Assembly (NCBI GenBank): GCA_030280995.1
Contig: JASXTE010000008.1
Location: forward strand, 16,134,212 to 16,198,211
Source: Hemileia vastatrix
Taxonomy: Eukaryota > Basidiomycota > Pucciniomycetes > Pucciniales > Zaghouaniaceae
Direction of reading: 5' to 3'
Length of the DNA stretch: 64,000 nt
Shown here: piece by piece, positions 47,693-60,116 of the stretch
How positions within the stretch are numbered: the stretch's first letter is position 1
Layout of the letters: every line of letters starts with the position of its first letter
The notes under the pieces: generated by a model
What the model was told of the DNA's origin: nothing
Databases searched by the model: none
The model's input: the letters and a program-made list of their open reading frames with translations, nothing else
Made by a program: the position numbers and the translations under genes

Positions 47693-49047
47693 ATAATGTA
47701 TATCATCTAGGTATTATATGTATAAATATAAATCTTTTATGCATTATAAAACTTTCCATTGGAATTTCAGACTGTCCTTCAGAAGGACACATTTGTCCAA
47801 GTCTGTAACACCTTCAATTTAATGTTGAACCAATGTTCAAGTATCAACACTATTAAAAGAGCTCATATCATTTACAGTACCTAAAGGTTTCACCTGATCA
47901 ACAGTCCATCACTGAGAAAGACACTTTTATAATTTTTGATAGATATAATGCTTATATATAATACATAGATGATATGCATAAGAAAATTGTTAATCTCAGC
48001 AGCAGACCATACTTCAAGTGTATAATTTCAAACAAGTAAGGTTCAACTTTAATTTTATGTTTAAACAATAATCAAATACCATGGCATTTTGAAAACCTCA
48101 TACCATCTACTTACACATTTCATAGAGTATCTCCCTGAATAATTTTCCATTTCTGAGAAGGACACTTTTCTAACCAATATCAACTAGGTATTATGTGTAT
48201 ACATGTGTATCTTTTATGCAATATAAAAGTGTCCTTTTCAGTAATGGACCATTTTTCAGGAGGAAACTTTAGGCAATGTTTAAATAGATGGAATGAAGTT
48301 TTCTAAAGGCCATAGTATTTGTTTATTGTTTAAATATAAAAGTGAGGTTGCATTAGAATAGTCCAAAATTGCTCACTTAAAGGATAGTCTGTTGCTGAGA
48401 AGGACAATTTTTTATTACCTTTTTAATAGGTATTATAAATAATCAGTGCTACTTTTGTGCATTATAAAAGTGTCCTTCTCAGTGTTGGACCATATTTCAA
48501 GTGGAAATTTTAGGTACCATGTATAACCTGAGCACTTTTACTTGTCTTGTTACTCAAAAATTGACTAACCCTAAAGGTGAAGGTGCTACAGACTTTTCCA
48601 AATGTGTCTTTCTGAAGGATGGTCCATTTCTGAGAAGGAAGTTTTTATAATGCATATCTTATAGGTATTTTATGTATACCTATCTATCTTCTATGAACTA
48701 AAAAAGTGTCCTTCAGAAGGACAATTTTGACCAAGTCTATCAGCCAGTCGTCTAGAAGAAGAGGAGAAAGAAGGGGAAACAGAGAGGAGTAAAAAAAAGG
48801 TAATATAAAGTAAATTGAAATAAAATAGTAAAGAGGTGTAATTATTTTAAAAGGGAGGCAACGAGTAGATTCTAGGGACTTTATATGACAGTGATGTTTA
48901 ATAAGTTTTAATATAATTATTTAATAAGTATTTATTCTCAATGTGCAGCAAACACTATTATTATTATTATACCTATTTCTACCTGCAGTTATTTTTATAA
49001 AATTTAAATTAGATTTATAATACTAATAAAAATGAAAATAAACGTTG

Positions 49048-50137
49048 TGGTCTTCTAACATTGGCAGGGGCCTTTGTTGTGTGTTTTGGCGCTGTTTGTG
49101 CATGTCTTAATTGACATCTGTTGAAGAATTGGGTATTTTCCTGGTTTTATTCCATGGATATTGGGTCTGTGGGTATGTGGGTACTATTATTGGATAGCCC
49201 CAGTTTTTCTATATATTTCATGTCTTGATAATATTTTTCATATTCTAAGTTTTAAGGGGTCAATTCCTCATTCTTCAGTTACCAAAGATAGCTATTTGAT
49301 TTTGTTTTTCATGTTTTACGGGCTAACCTTAAGTCTTAGGGTTAAGTACTTAGTACCATTGGATAGGGCTAATTTAGCTCTATATTTCATGTCTCAATGT
49401 TGTTATAGTGAAATTCCGTGTTTTAAATGTTTTAGTAGTTGTAGCTAATTTTTCTAAGTAGATTAGGTGTTTTTATTGGTTTTCTGGCTTCAGGGAGGCC
49501 AGGCTGCTTCAGGCGGCACCTCCGACGTCGGGCGGCCCACCTGCCTCTGTTTTAGAAGGTTGGGGAGCACTTCTGGAGGGTTTTTATTCAATTTGGCTGG
49601 TACAGGCGCCAAATTCGTTGGTGTGCATGGGCTCTTAGATAGTGGTCTGTGTGTACATAGTGAATAAGACAGTTTGGGGCAACTTTAATTATCATACAAT
49701 CATCCGGAGGTGATATCCTTGTTCCTCACTCAGTTTTCACTGTTTTTGGCCACAATTGGCTGTGTTTGTTGCAAGGTTAGTTCTTCATTTAACTCAACTT
49801 TAGCAACAGGTTCTCTGGTATAGTCTTTCAAGCTATAGCAAGTATTATTGCTGTCTCTGGTGTGGATTTACAACCTATATCAAGTATCATTGCTTTCTCT
49901 GGTGTGGAAATTGGTCTACATTTCATTTCTTTGGTTTGGTAGTCTGTCTAGGGACTACTTTCTTGGCTCATCAAGCAGTCAAGTATGTTGAAAAAGGGGC
50001 TTTAGCAAAACAGGAACCAACTTACTTTAGCAAGTAAATCTCACTCTATTTTTCTAAAGGGACAGGGGATTTTCTCTCTGGTTTTTCTTCAACTCCCTTG
50101 GTCAAGGCCTATAGCTAGTACTATAGGATTGTCTACA
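49048..50137 (-). mobile_element. LTR-like 1.09-kb block, copy B
   Basis: Reverse complement of 12157-13237, alignable end to end. It is inserted in the solo LTR, because both flanks continue the 55095-56391 LTR. It has TG...CA style ends and a GC-rich islet at 49490-49570. The small frame at 49467-49667 shares its last residues with a minus-strand frame at 12625 but shifts frame upstream, so I do not call it a gene. Target duplication not clear. Confidence 0.75.
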
Positions 50138-50210
50138 ACCTGTTTATATTTAAAGTATATTCATGTTTGAGTGTATTATAAATGATGCAGCAACAGGGGA
50201 TTATCCAAAG

Positions 50211-50220
50211 CCTTTTATAG
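50211..50220 (-). promoter_or_regulatory. LTR TATA box (solo LTR)
   Basis: CTATAAAAGG read on the minus strand, at the same place as TATATAAAAG in the copy-4 LTR (55481-55490). Confidence 0.45.
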
Positions 50221-51107
50221 GCAAAGGACCCTCTGAAGCATCACAAATGAGTACTTACAAAAGATTAATAAAATGAAACAAGAATATAAAAGAATAGAAC
50301 TAAACATAGAGTTTGAGAGAAAAACATGAGACAAAAACTAATCCCGTGAGTAAGTAACCAATCTTCTCACCATAACTTTGCAAAACAATTAATTAAAATA
50401 ATTAGTAACCAAGTAAGTCTGAAACATGAGAACAGTGAGTAAAATAACCCAAAACAGATATTACAGGGAGATGTAAAGGGTTTAATTAAAACAATTAGAA
50501 CTACTTTCACGCCAAAATCCATGTAATCAATTCAATCCAGTATAAAGCAATTTTAATTAATTGTTTTAACTATGTAATTAATTCAATAATTAGTTTAAAT
50601 GAAACATATAATTAATTTAGTGATATTTCTAATTTAAAGTTAGAAGTATAATACCATGTTATTAAATAAGTGTTATAATTTATTTAATAATTTTACTGAC
50701 ACAATTAAGGGTTAAAAAAGTGCCCAATATTATTGTTTAATAATATATGAAAAGTTTTATTGAATATATAAATTTAATTAATTAAATTAATTACATTATA
50801 AGTCAATTTTGCACTTATAATTATAATATATGTTCATAATTAATTAATTTTTAATTTATAATTATTAAATACATAAAAATTTGCCATAATTTATAGAATA
50901 TAAAATATATAATGCTTAATTTAAATGTAAAAATAAATTATATAACAATAAAATTAATAACCTCCTTATTTTATTTATATTTAATAAGATACTTATATAA
51001 TTTAGTTATGCAATAAAATATTAATTTATATACATAATTTATGCCCTCTTTCAGGTCTAATAAATTAACATATCATTTACTGGTCTCCTGGTATAGCCTG
51101 GCTGACA

Positions 51108-51240
51108 AAGTATGTGATACCATTAATTTCATGGTTAGAAAATATTGAAGTACCATGGCTAGTAAAAGAGATCATGTCATACACAGTACATAAAGTTTTT
51201 ACTTGAAGGGAAATTTTATAATTGATACAAGCTATGTTGC
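51108..51240. repeat. Continuation of the hairpin array
   Basis: Aligns with 43556-43690: GTGATACC, TGGTTAGAAA, GTACCATGGCTA, AGATCATGTCAT, CAGTACATAAAG. It is the right half of the unit split by the solo LTR. Confidence 0.8.
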
Positions 51241-51719
51241 ACAGATATACATCCAGACCAACATTTATTCTAAAATTATCCTCCTTACCAATGAAAATTT
51301 TTTTTGCAGTAAACTTTTTGCCATTATTAGATAGATCTCATGAGCTCTTCATATTCAACTTATCACTAAATATAAGTCAGCCTTTCATTGGGGGCCCCTA
51401 AATATGACATGATTTATCATCATTGAATGTGTTTGTTACTAATGAAGGAATTTCTATAATGAATACTACACACAATTTAACTATATATGTAAATTAGCAG
51501 CTTGAATAATATGGAATATTAAACTCAGTGCTTAACCTTTGATAAACCTGTGTTAAAATTATTATCAATGTTACTTCATTGCTTTTATCAAGATGAATTC
51601 AAGTAAGGGTAGATCTGGTTTTAATCATTTACCATTTTTTTCAATTTTTTTAATCAGATTTTCCAAAAGTTTACCAACCTACTCCCAACCGTTTCTCTAC
51701 CATTTCCTAACTATTTCAA
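51241..51719. other. No gene seen
   Basis: AT-rich; possibly the interior of the CACTA-like element whose right end is at 51763. Confidence 0.4.
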
Positions 51720-51763
51720 AGGGGGAGAATAGCTAGTAGTTCAGCCCCAAATTTCATGTGATG
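51720..51763 (-). mobile_element. CACTA-like element, end only
   Basis: Read in reverse: CATCACATGAAATTTGGGGC, then TGAACTACTAGCTA, matching the ends at 28561 and 40261. Upstream T-rich sequence (51620-51710) resembles 28430-28510. The other end is not identified. Confidence 0.45.
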
Positions 51764-52371
51764 ATTAGTAAAGCACTTAGCACCTAAAACACCACTGACT
51801 TTACCATGAACACCTTCTTAGAGAGTCAGAGAGCACTTGACTGTGCTTACTCTACTATCTTAAAACAACTTCAACCCCATTAATTAAACTTCATAATCAG
51901 AGATTTTACAAGAACCCTGATGCCTAAATTTGGGCGCTCTTTCTTCCAAAATTCCTCAGCTAAAGTTACCACCTTCTGCTAAGTTCACAGTAGCCTTCTG
52001 ATTTTCCCAGACAGCTGTTCCTCTATCTAACTTATCCACTTCCTCATATCCCCTTGTACAACATTAACTATTCACTCCATAAAAATCTTCTCTAGTTGCT
52101 AAAACCAACTTCCTGTTCAGGTATAGTCTCTCCACCATTGCTAGCTCCCTATCCAACACAGCTGTGCATAACACACTATGAGTTCTAAGAGCTTAACATA
52201 CTTATAATATTTTATACTCTTTCTGGAGCAAACATAAATAATGTTGTTAGATTATTCTTGCCCAGAGGTTATTTTGATAATCTTTCCTTATTCTGGAGGT
52301 TATTCTTGTGTCACTGGTACCCCTCTTAAGTAGGATATTTTGATATGATTGGCTGCTACACTTTCCTTCTA
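51764..52371. other. 3' flank of a Gypsy fragment; no gene seen
   Basis: Lies just beyond the integrase end of the minus-strand Gypsy fragment and may hold its degraded 3' end. No LTR recognised. Confidence 0.4.
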
Positions 52372-53798
52372 TTAAGTACCATTAAACTCCTCCAGTAATT
52401 TTTTTCTGCTCCTATAAGTATTGTTCCATCTTTTGACAAATTTTTTAACGCATTGAATTTCCAAACTTCTTTTGTATACTAATAACAAGTCCCCTGGTTT
52501 CAAAGGTTCTGTTAATCTATGCACTAAGTTCTCATCCCAATATTTAACTGATTTATCCCTAATTTGCATCATGATTTTGTATACCTTTTCCACTAATTCA
52601 TCTTTCTTTCAAGCTGTGCTAATCTTGCTAAAATTAAATCTTCATCCAAGTGCACTTGATCCCAATCACATCCTAGAAACAATCCAGCTTTCTGATCAAT
52701 AGTTAATACCACCCTTTGACCAAACATAGGTTCATAAGGTGAAAATCATGTCATTATTTTCACTGAAATCATATCTGAAAATAATACTATAGGCAAATAA
52801 TTCTTCCATTTTGCCCCATTAGTTCCACATAGCTTAACTAATACATCTTTTATCACTTGATTCCCTCTCTCAATCATAACTTCTGCCTCTGGATAATATG
52901 GTGTCACGACTTAAATCTTGGTGCCAATCCCTTTTACAACTTCTTGGAACTCACCAGAAAATTCAGTGCCCCCATTTACAGTTACCATTCTCATTACCCC
53001 ATATCTATACATCCATTCCTTCTTTAAAAATTCACCTACATAACTCTCATTAAGGTTTATTTAAGGGGCTTCTTCAACCCATCCTGGCAGATTATCCCTG
53101 GCCACAACTAAGTACTAAAAGCTTCCATCTTAATATGAACTGCATCCAAGCTAATCCTGCCAAAAATAGTATCCTCACCTGTTACCTTTCCTTTTTCTTT
53201 AGGCTTTCTCTAACTTCTTCCCTGGCATTCCAGACATAATTGAACCCAACCCTTGAACTCGGCTCTCATATTAGGCCACTGGGTTGTTCCTTGACTCTTC
53301 TATAAGTTTCATCATGTCCCCAATGTCCCAAATTCTTATTTAATTCTTTAAGAATCTTCTCTTTCCTACCTCTATCTATTACTACTAATTACAGTGTAGA
53401 TGAACATTCACTCCATACCTGTCCATCTTTAATAAAAAACTCTTTCTCCCCCTTCCCTATCATGCACCATGTATTCTTATCACATTTTTCTGGTTTGCTA
53501 TTTACTTTCAGATACATTTCCAGCCAAACTGTTTGATCAATTTGCTCCTCAACTGAATCCCCATCCTCTGACAGTCTATATTCTTTGTTACTTGATGTCA
53601 ATCCATTATCCTCTTAGTCTTATTCCTGAATTGCTTTTCCTGACTTTCCTCATGTTACCACATTGGCTTCAACATCAAACTCCTTTGCATTAATCTCCTC
53701 ATAATTTCTTTCCTTAAATTTTCATAGCTTGACTTCTTTCCAGATGCTTCCTAAAGATTCTGATGATAGTTTTTACTTTTCAATGATGCCCTTTGGTA
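52372..53798 (-). pseudogene. pol: pol fragment (integrase end) of the second Gypsy lineage
   Basis: Same lineage as 31257-35221 but inverted and better preserved at its end. From 53601 down: C-M-I-G-K-G, then the integrase zinc region with N-K-N-L-G-H (about 53335). Then a core with V-N-G-G-T-E-F (about 52970), Y-Y-P-E-A-E (about 52895), and the C-terminal open frame 52593-52372 with H-R-L-T-E-P-L-K-P-G-D, L-L-V-Y-K-R-S-L-E and a final L-E-E-F-N-G-T. Several stops and shifts lie in the core. Protease, reverse transcriptase and LTRs are missing; the left part is lost at about 53798. Confidence 0.82.
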
Positions 53799-53817
53799 GT
53801 GATAATAATAATAATAG
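53799..53817. repeat. (ATA)n microsatellite
   Basis: Short GATAATAATAATAATAG run. Confidence 0.85.
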
Positions 53818-53899
53818 TTTATTGTCAATGCGGATGAGCTTTTTCCTGCTGCTGAACCTTTGATAAAAATAATCTAGTTCATTTACACATCTCATATCT

Positions 53900-54262
53900 T
53901 GTAAGCCTAGGTATCTGCAGGACTGAGTATTTCTTATGCTTAAAATAATATAAAATTAATTACATTAAGCAAATAAGTAAAAATTATGGTTATAATATTT
54001 ATATATATGGTTATTATGCTTATATATATATTTATTATACTATTAAATGACTTATATAAGTTTAAATAGCTTATCAATATACCTATAATACTTATTAAGG
54101 CTGTAATGGAGTCATAATATATTAGATTAAGGGAGATTAAGTAATTAGAGACATACATAAGCTTATATGTATACATAAACCTCATATTCAGTGAGATATG
54201 TAGTTGAATTATGTATATCTAGGTCTATAAACAGGTTTAAATCTCTAAATAGCTTGGTTGGA
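53900..54262 (+). repeat. Partial chromovirus LTR (copy-1 type)
   Basis: Starts TGTAAGCCTAGG and GGACTGAGTATTT, and matches 6828-7190 (shared GCTGTAATGGAGTCATAATA, GACATACATAAGCTTATATG). It stops matching near 54262. No internal region is attached. Confidence 0.8.
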
Positions 54263-55094
54263 CCTCCATTAAAATCTTCTAGACCATTAGGACCCCTTAA
54301 CAATATACCTCTTCCAATCCAAATAAAAGAGAGAAAAGGAACCCTGCACCTGAAGATCAACCTGAGCCTTCTTCCTCTAGAAACAAGATTCTTTTTAATA
54401 TTTTTTCTTTTTCTTCCATATCTTCAGTTCTTTTCCTGCTGCTACTAAAAAAATCTAAAAATTTTGTTATACTAAAAGGTTACCACAAAAAAATAAAAAA
54501 TTTTATAGCTACTTCTACATAAAAATATTTAAATTAATAATCACAAAAAAAATTCTTTTTTTATATATTGAAAGGCCATATATACCAACTATAAAAATTA
54601 TTGAAATGAGAAAATATTAAACTATAACACCCAAATTTGAGACACTGATAAAAAAATAACATTACACTAATAAATGGTATCTCCCAACCAATAAATGAGC
54701 TCATCCCCTGATACCTTACACAGATACAAGTGTACCTTGATGTGAATACAACTATTTTTATTTTTAAATAACATAAGATAATTGAATAATGTAAAAAAAC
54801 AAAGAGATGATGATAAAATAAGGATAAATAAAATGATGATAGATAAAATAAAAAAATTAAATAAAAAGAAAAATAGAATTACCTGTACAAATGATGAGCC
54901 ATTGCTCATCAATTATTTCCCACATTCTGGTGACCCTGATGCAGTGAAGGCATAAAAATAATTTTATTTTTTATAATTTTTCCACCTTTTCAGCCAAATA
55001 ACCCCCATTAAAAATAAAATAAAAAAAGAAAAAAATCTAAAACAACTATCACATAACCAAATCCAACAACAAAACCAAAGAAATAGACAGATCC
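54263..55094. other. AT-rich stretch, no gene seen
   Basis: Contains poly-A/T runs and a TGGTGACCCTGATGC at about 54929 that resembles the leader start of some Gypsy elements, but no LTR edge could be confirmed. Confidence 0.4.
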
Positions 55095-56391
55095 TGTTAG
55101 CCAGACGTCTAGAAGAAGAAGAAGATGAAGAAGATAAAAGTGAAGTAGGATAAGGTGAGAAGATAGTATTCAAAAATAAATGAGATTTAAAATTCTAAGG
55201 AAAATAAGAGGGAGAGATAAATAAATGCAACAACAATTTTCTGAGTAGACACACAAAGGGAGGTTCAATTTATATATAATAATATTTATTTTTAATACGT
55301 TATATCTCAGTGCGCAGTTCACAACTATTATTATTAATAGACTTAGAGCAACCTTTAATTATTTATATAATATTTAGATTAGATTGTAATACTAATAAAA
55401 ATAGAAATAAATGTATTATAAAATATATGTTCAAGTTGAGTGTATAATAAGTGATGGGGGCTACAGGGGGTTACCCAAGGCTTTTATATAGGCAAAGGGC
55501 CCTCTGAAGCGCCATAGTAAATTAAATACAATGAATAATAAAAATAAAATAACAAGTAACTAATGTTGAGTAATTGTAAGGGGAAATATGACAAAATTAA
55601 CTAAGACACATGAGTTAGAGCCCAAATATCCACCAATTTAAACCCAAAAAAGTTACCATAAAATTAGTGAGTAACTAAATAAGTTTGAGACACATAAAAA
55701 TTATTAATTTATTTTAAAACATGTCCTATAATCTTTTAAGTAATAACCAATTTAAATGAAACATGAAAAATAGACTCATTTTAACATGTAAAAATAATGT
55801 AATTAATTAATTTAGTATAAAACATGAGTAATCAATTATTTTAATTACTTTTATTAGTTTGATAATTATTTTCAATTAAAGTAAATACTTATTATAACAA
55901 AATTACTAAATTTCAGAATAGAACATTAATAATTTATTTAATAAAGTGCTTTAACTTGTTTAATACTTTGATGACACAATTAGGAATCAAAAAAGCGCCC
56001 AATATTATTTTTAATAACATATGTAAGGTTCTATTTAATAAATAAATCTAATTAATTAATTTAATTACATTATAAGTTAATTCTATACTTATACTTATAA
56101 TATATGTTTATAATTAATTAATTATTAATTCATATTTATTAAATACATAAAAAAGCGCCATAATTTATAGAATATAACATTTATTATTCTTAATTTAAGT
56201 GTATCTATAATTTATATAATATTAATATTAATATAATACTTATTTTACTTATATTTAATAAAACACTTATATAATTTTATTATGAAATATAATATTAATT
56301 TATATACCTAATAAGAATATTTTTATGCCCTTTTTTAGTTCCATTAAATTGACATAAAATTTACTGGGCTCCTGGTATAGCCTTGCTGACA
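55095..56391 (-). repeat. 3' LTR of chromovirus copy 4 (1297 bp)
   Basis: On the minus strand it runs from TGTCAGCAAGG (56391) to CTGGCTAACA (55095). It is preceded by the purine tract GAGTGAGGGAG and has a TATATAAAAG box at 55490-55481. The solo LTR at 48738-51107 is its relative. Confidence 0.9.
55481..55490 (-). promoter_or_regulatory. LTR TATA box, copy 4
   Basis: TATATAAAAG on the minus strand, in the middle of the LTR. Confidence 0.5.
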
Positions 56392-56446
56392 CTCCCTCAC
56401 TCTAAAAAAATAAAAAAAATGCTAAAATTTTTTCTTTTTATACTTT

Positions 56447-59400
56447 TTAACAGGGTAGGAAGATTTGAAATTTTTTTGTAGGTATCAATGCATAATGTTC
56501 AGATGATTTGTTCTTATATCTCAATAAATATTCAGTGCCTCTTTCAGAATTGATAATTCTATCATTGAGAATTTTATCAATTTCTGCAGTTTCTGTGACT
56601 TCCTGATGGTTTTTCTTAGGTCTTCCCCTTCTTTTGGGAAATAAGTCACAGTTGGAAGTATAAGGTTTAGGAAAAGAAATGAGAAAGACAGGATGTTTCT
56701 TATCATATAGAGAATACAATATAACTTCTACTGAATTATCTCCCACCATTCCTTTAACACCAAATGGTCCCACAAAAGGATCTTTAAATTTTTTGCTTTC
56801 ATGTAGATTGAAATGGACAGTAGATATCAAACTTCATCACACTTGTTAAGTGTGTATTCTTTATGGGATTTATCCTATATCTTCTTTTCATATTCAAATG
56901 CTTTATCAATACAGCTTTGAGCGTGTTTTCTGCATAGCTGTTGCTTTGCATAAAAGATTTTTCACCAGGATGTAGTTCCAGCTTTGGTAATTTATTATTG
57001 AAAATTTGAGCAGGAGTGCTTGGGACATATCCTAACCAAAGCTCAAAAGGCTTTTTCTCAGTGACAGAAAGAATAGTTCTATTTTATGAAAATTTAAGAC
57101 CAGGCAATAGAGTGACCCAGTCATGAGTAAATCTGTCTTTGTCTTTATATTCTAATCCAAAGGCACAATACCTTCTAATCATATCTTCCACAGCTTGAAT
57201 CATTTTTTCAGCTAGACTATCAGTCTGAGGATGGTGAGCTGTAGACAATTTTAACTCACAGCCACAAATATCCATCAAAGAAGTCCAAAACTCAGATGTA
57301 AATTTTGGATCTCTATCAGAGATGATGGCTTTTGGAAATCCAAAAATATTAAACATGTAAGACCACCATAAGAAAGCTAATTCTTTTGTGGATACATCTT
57401 TGTGGGTGGGAATAAATTTGCACATTTTGCTGAATCTATCCACTATTACCCAACAGGAGTTATAACTGTCTTTACCTGCTACAGGAAGACCAGTGACAAA
57501 ATCCATGTTAATCATTTGCCAAGGAGCATCAGGTGCTTCAATATGTTGTAAAAATCCTGCTATTTTACCTGTAAATCTTTTAGATTTTTGACAAGAATCA
57601 CAAGATTCAACATATAATTTAGTGTCTTCAGACATATTAGCCCACCAAGCAGTATTTTTAATTCTGATAATAGTTTTCTCAAGATAAAAATATCCTGCTA
57701 ATATGTCATCATGACATAGTTTTAAGATGGTTTCTTTCATGGAAGTACAAATAACAATGACATTCTTTCATGGAAGGAGGAATAAAAATGACATTGGTCA
57801 GTTTTCTCCTGTAGTAGATAAAACCATCTTCAATGGAAAACTTTCCTTTACTCAAAGCACTCTGGCACTTTGGAGGAAGAGTTTTTTTCAATGCTTGAAT
57901 AGAAGCATTCTTTGAATCATTCAAGATTGTAACCAATTTATTTAAATCAGAATCTTGATCATATGAATCCAGAATTAATTGAAGCAGTTCCTCTCCATAT
58001 CAACAATGTATATACCATGTATATGTACTTTATCATCTTCAGGTATATAGGCTGGATTGGATATATCATTTGGAAGAGGTAATCTGGACAACATATCAAC
58101 ATTTGAATAAACATTTCCCGCCCTGTGAATATTGGTCATTCTACCTCTGTATTCTTGAACAGCTAGTTGCCATCTAAACATATGTTTATTTGATGTTTTC
58201 AAGTTTAAGAGGGATTTCACAACACTGCGATCAGTAACCAACTAAAACTTTTGATCATATAAATAATAATGAAGCTTTTCAAAAGACCATACAACTGCTA
58301 AGCACTCTAATTGAGTGGCACCATATTTCAATTCACTTTTTCTTAAGGTTCTTGAAATATAACAGATTACTACTTATAAAACTTTTTCATTAATAATATG
58401 TTTTTGATGAAGAGCAGCTCCAAGTCCAATAAAACTTGCATCTGTATAAAGAACAAAAGGCTTATTAAAATCTTTATGGGAAAGGATTGGAGCTGACATT
58501 AAACATATTTTTAATGTATCAAATGGTCTTTGACTGTCCTCATTCCATATATAAGCCACATCTTTTCTTGTTTTTTTGGTAAGTTGTAATTCTATGAATT
58601 GATAATTTTTTATGTATTGTCTATAGTACCCACATATTCCCGAAAAACTCTGTATTTCTTTTACAGAAGTTGGTTCTGACACATTTTAGATAGCAGCAGC
58701 TTTTCTTTGGTCTACACAGATCTGTAAGCCAGATACAACATGACCCAGGACTTTCAAGGATTGAAACCCAAATTTACACTTTTTTAAACATAAAGTCATG
58801 TTGATTTCATTCATGTTCTGGAAGACTCTATTCAAGTGTTTTATATGTTCATCAAAAGATTTAGAGAAAACTATGATGTCATTAATATAAATTACTAATC
58901 AACCTTCAATTATTTCCTGATGAAATTTGTTATCCATTACTTTTTGGAATACTGAAGGGGCATTTTTAGGGCCAAAAGGCATCCTAAAATATTTTTATAT
59001 TCCCATATGGGTTGCGATCAGCAAAATATTTTGGGAAGACTGTTCAACAGGTATTTGATGATAGCTTTTATTACCATCTAGATAGCTTATGAATTTAGCA
59101 CCTTGTAGCATAGCATGTATAGAGCTAATTCTGGGTAATGGGTAAATATCATCTACAGTATAAGTATTTAATGCTCTATAATCTCCACAAAGTCTAGCTT
59201 TATCTTTTTTATAAGAGATTAAAGCTAGAGAGATGACTCAATATTTTGGCGTAACATCTACTTTTTTAATAATATTTATACTCAATAAATTTGAGACATT
59301 ATCTTCTATAACTTTTCTCTTTGTGGGAGAAGAAGGGTAAGGTTTTTTCTTTAGTCTAGGAGGTATTTCATCCAAATTTCAGGATAGAAAAATTTTCATT

Positions 59401-60116
59401 TGATCTTTAACCAATCCTAAAACATGGGAGCCATGAGCAAAAGTCTTTGGGAAAGATGTAATTAAGGCTACTATTGAATCATTTTGGCCATCGATTAATT
59501 GATCACCAAATGAGGCTGTTTCAATATCAGACAATAATACATTCATTTCCTCTGTTATCTACCTTTAAATTGGATCAAAGAATGAAAAGATCTCAATAAG
59601 GGTGAAAAATGCTTTTTAGAAGAAGAAGTTTTAAATTTTCTTTTCCCATTCATTCCCAAAGTAAAACAATTGTTTTCAGGATCCAATTTAATGCCAAAAA
59701 TGGTTAAAATATCATTTCTCATGATAAACCAATTGCTTAAATTGTCATTTTTAATCACAACAAACTTGCAAATAGCTCTGACAAAACCACCATTATATTT
59801 AAAGAATACAGTGGTTTTGTATTTGCCAATGGGACATAAAACAGAACCATAACCTCTCCATTTTTCAGATTTTATAGGTAATAATTTTTGATTTATAATG
59901 CTTATTTACAGAAGCAAGTACTTTTTCAGACACTACACTTCCTCCAGCTCCAGAGTCAAGAATAATCTTAACATTTTTACCATTAATGATAACTGGTACT
60001 CTCAAAGGTGATATTAAAATGGAACTGTCAGTAATATCTCTAATTACTTCAGCATTTTCTACAGAAGATAAGTCAATATCACAATTATCAGACCAATTAT
60101 TCAAATATTGGATATC
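56447..60116 (-). pseudogene. pol: pol of chromovirus copy 4 (PR-RT-RH-IN-chromodomain)
   Basis: Read from 60116 down: protease D-S-G-A-G-G (about 59960); reverse transcriptase to about 58620, where the catalytic motif reads Y-I-N-D-I (about 58885), one Asp changed to Asn; RNase H Y-T-D-A-S-F-I-G (about 58435); a well-preserved integrase (open 57740-57084) with C-D-S-C, all three DDE residues (D-F-V-T-G, S-D-R-D-P, A-E-K-M); and a tail with I-D-K-I-L and E-Y-L-L-R-Y (56640-56500), chromodomain-like. Gag and pol share one frame, so this lineage probably makes a single polyprotein. Stops at 60117 and at several places in RT disable it. Confidence 0.92.

Larger units (their letters stand above)
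42085..48737. repeat. Tandem array of about 1.65-kb units with hairpins
   Basis: The landmark AAAGTACTTGACTGATGTTC with its surroundings recurs near 42170, 44066, 45722 and 46391. After subtracting the 249-bp MITE, the first spacing is about 1650 and the second is 1656. The third unit (45640-46305) is a shortened one, and the fourth is extended by extra hairpins. Each full unit has an AT-rich part, an exon-like W-G...G-R-I segment and then a series of hairpins built on AAAAGTGTCCTTCTGA. More than fifteen hairpins, intact or degraded, can be counted. The array resumes at 51108 after a solo LTR. Confidence 0.88.
48738..51107 (-). repeat. Solo LTR of chromovirus copy-4 type, interrupted by a 1.09-kb insert
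   Basis: Matches the LTR at 55095-56391 on both sides of the insert (48738-49047 and 50138-51107), including the CTATAAAAGG TATA box (50211-50220, minus strand) and the end TAGCCTGGCTGACA. It interrupts a hairpin-array unit after GACCAAGTC; the unit resumes as AAGTATGTGATACC, so the 5-bp target duplication is AAGTC/AAGTA. Its outer TG end has mutated to TA. No internal element region is present, as expected after LTR-LTR recombination. Confidence 0.88.

Noticed and set aside
43140..48730. CRISPR-like series of short palindromic repeats
   Set aside because: The repeats are themselves hairpins with loops, spacers are repeated rather than unique, spacing is irregular beyond the 102-bp pairs, and the context is eukaryotic.
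54663..55173. Minus-strand Phe/Leu/Ile-rich frames suggesting membrane proteins
   Set aside because: Typical translations of A/T-rich spacer DNA, with no start context or conservation.
57727..57915. 62-codon plus-strand frame
   Set aside because: Antisense of copy 4 pol between RNase H and integrase.
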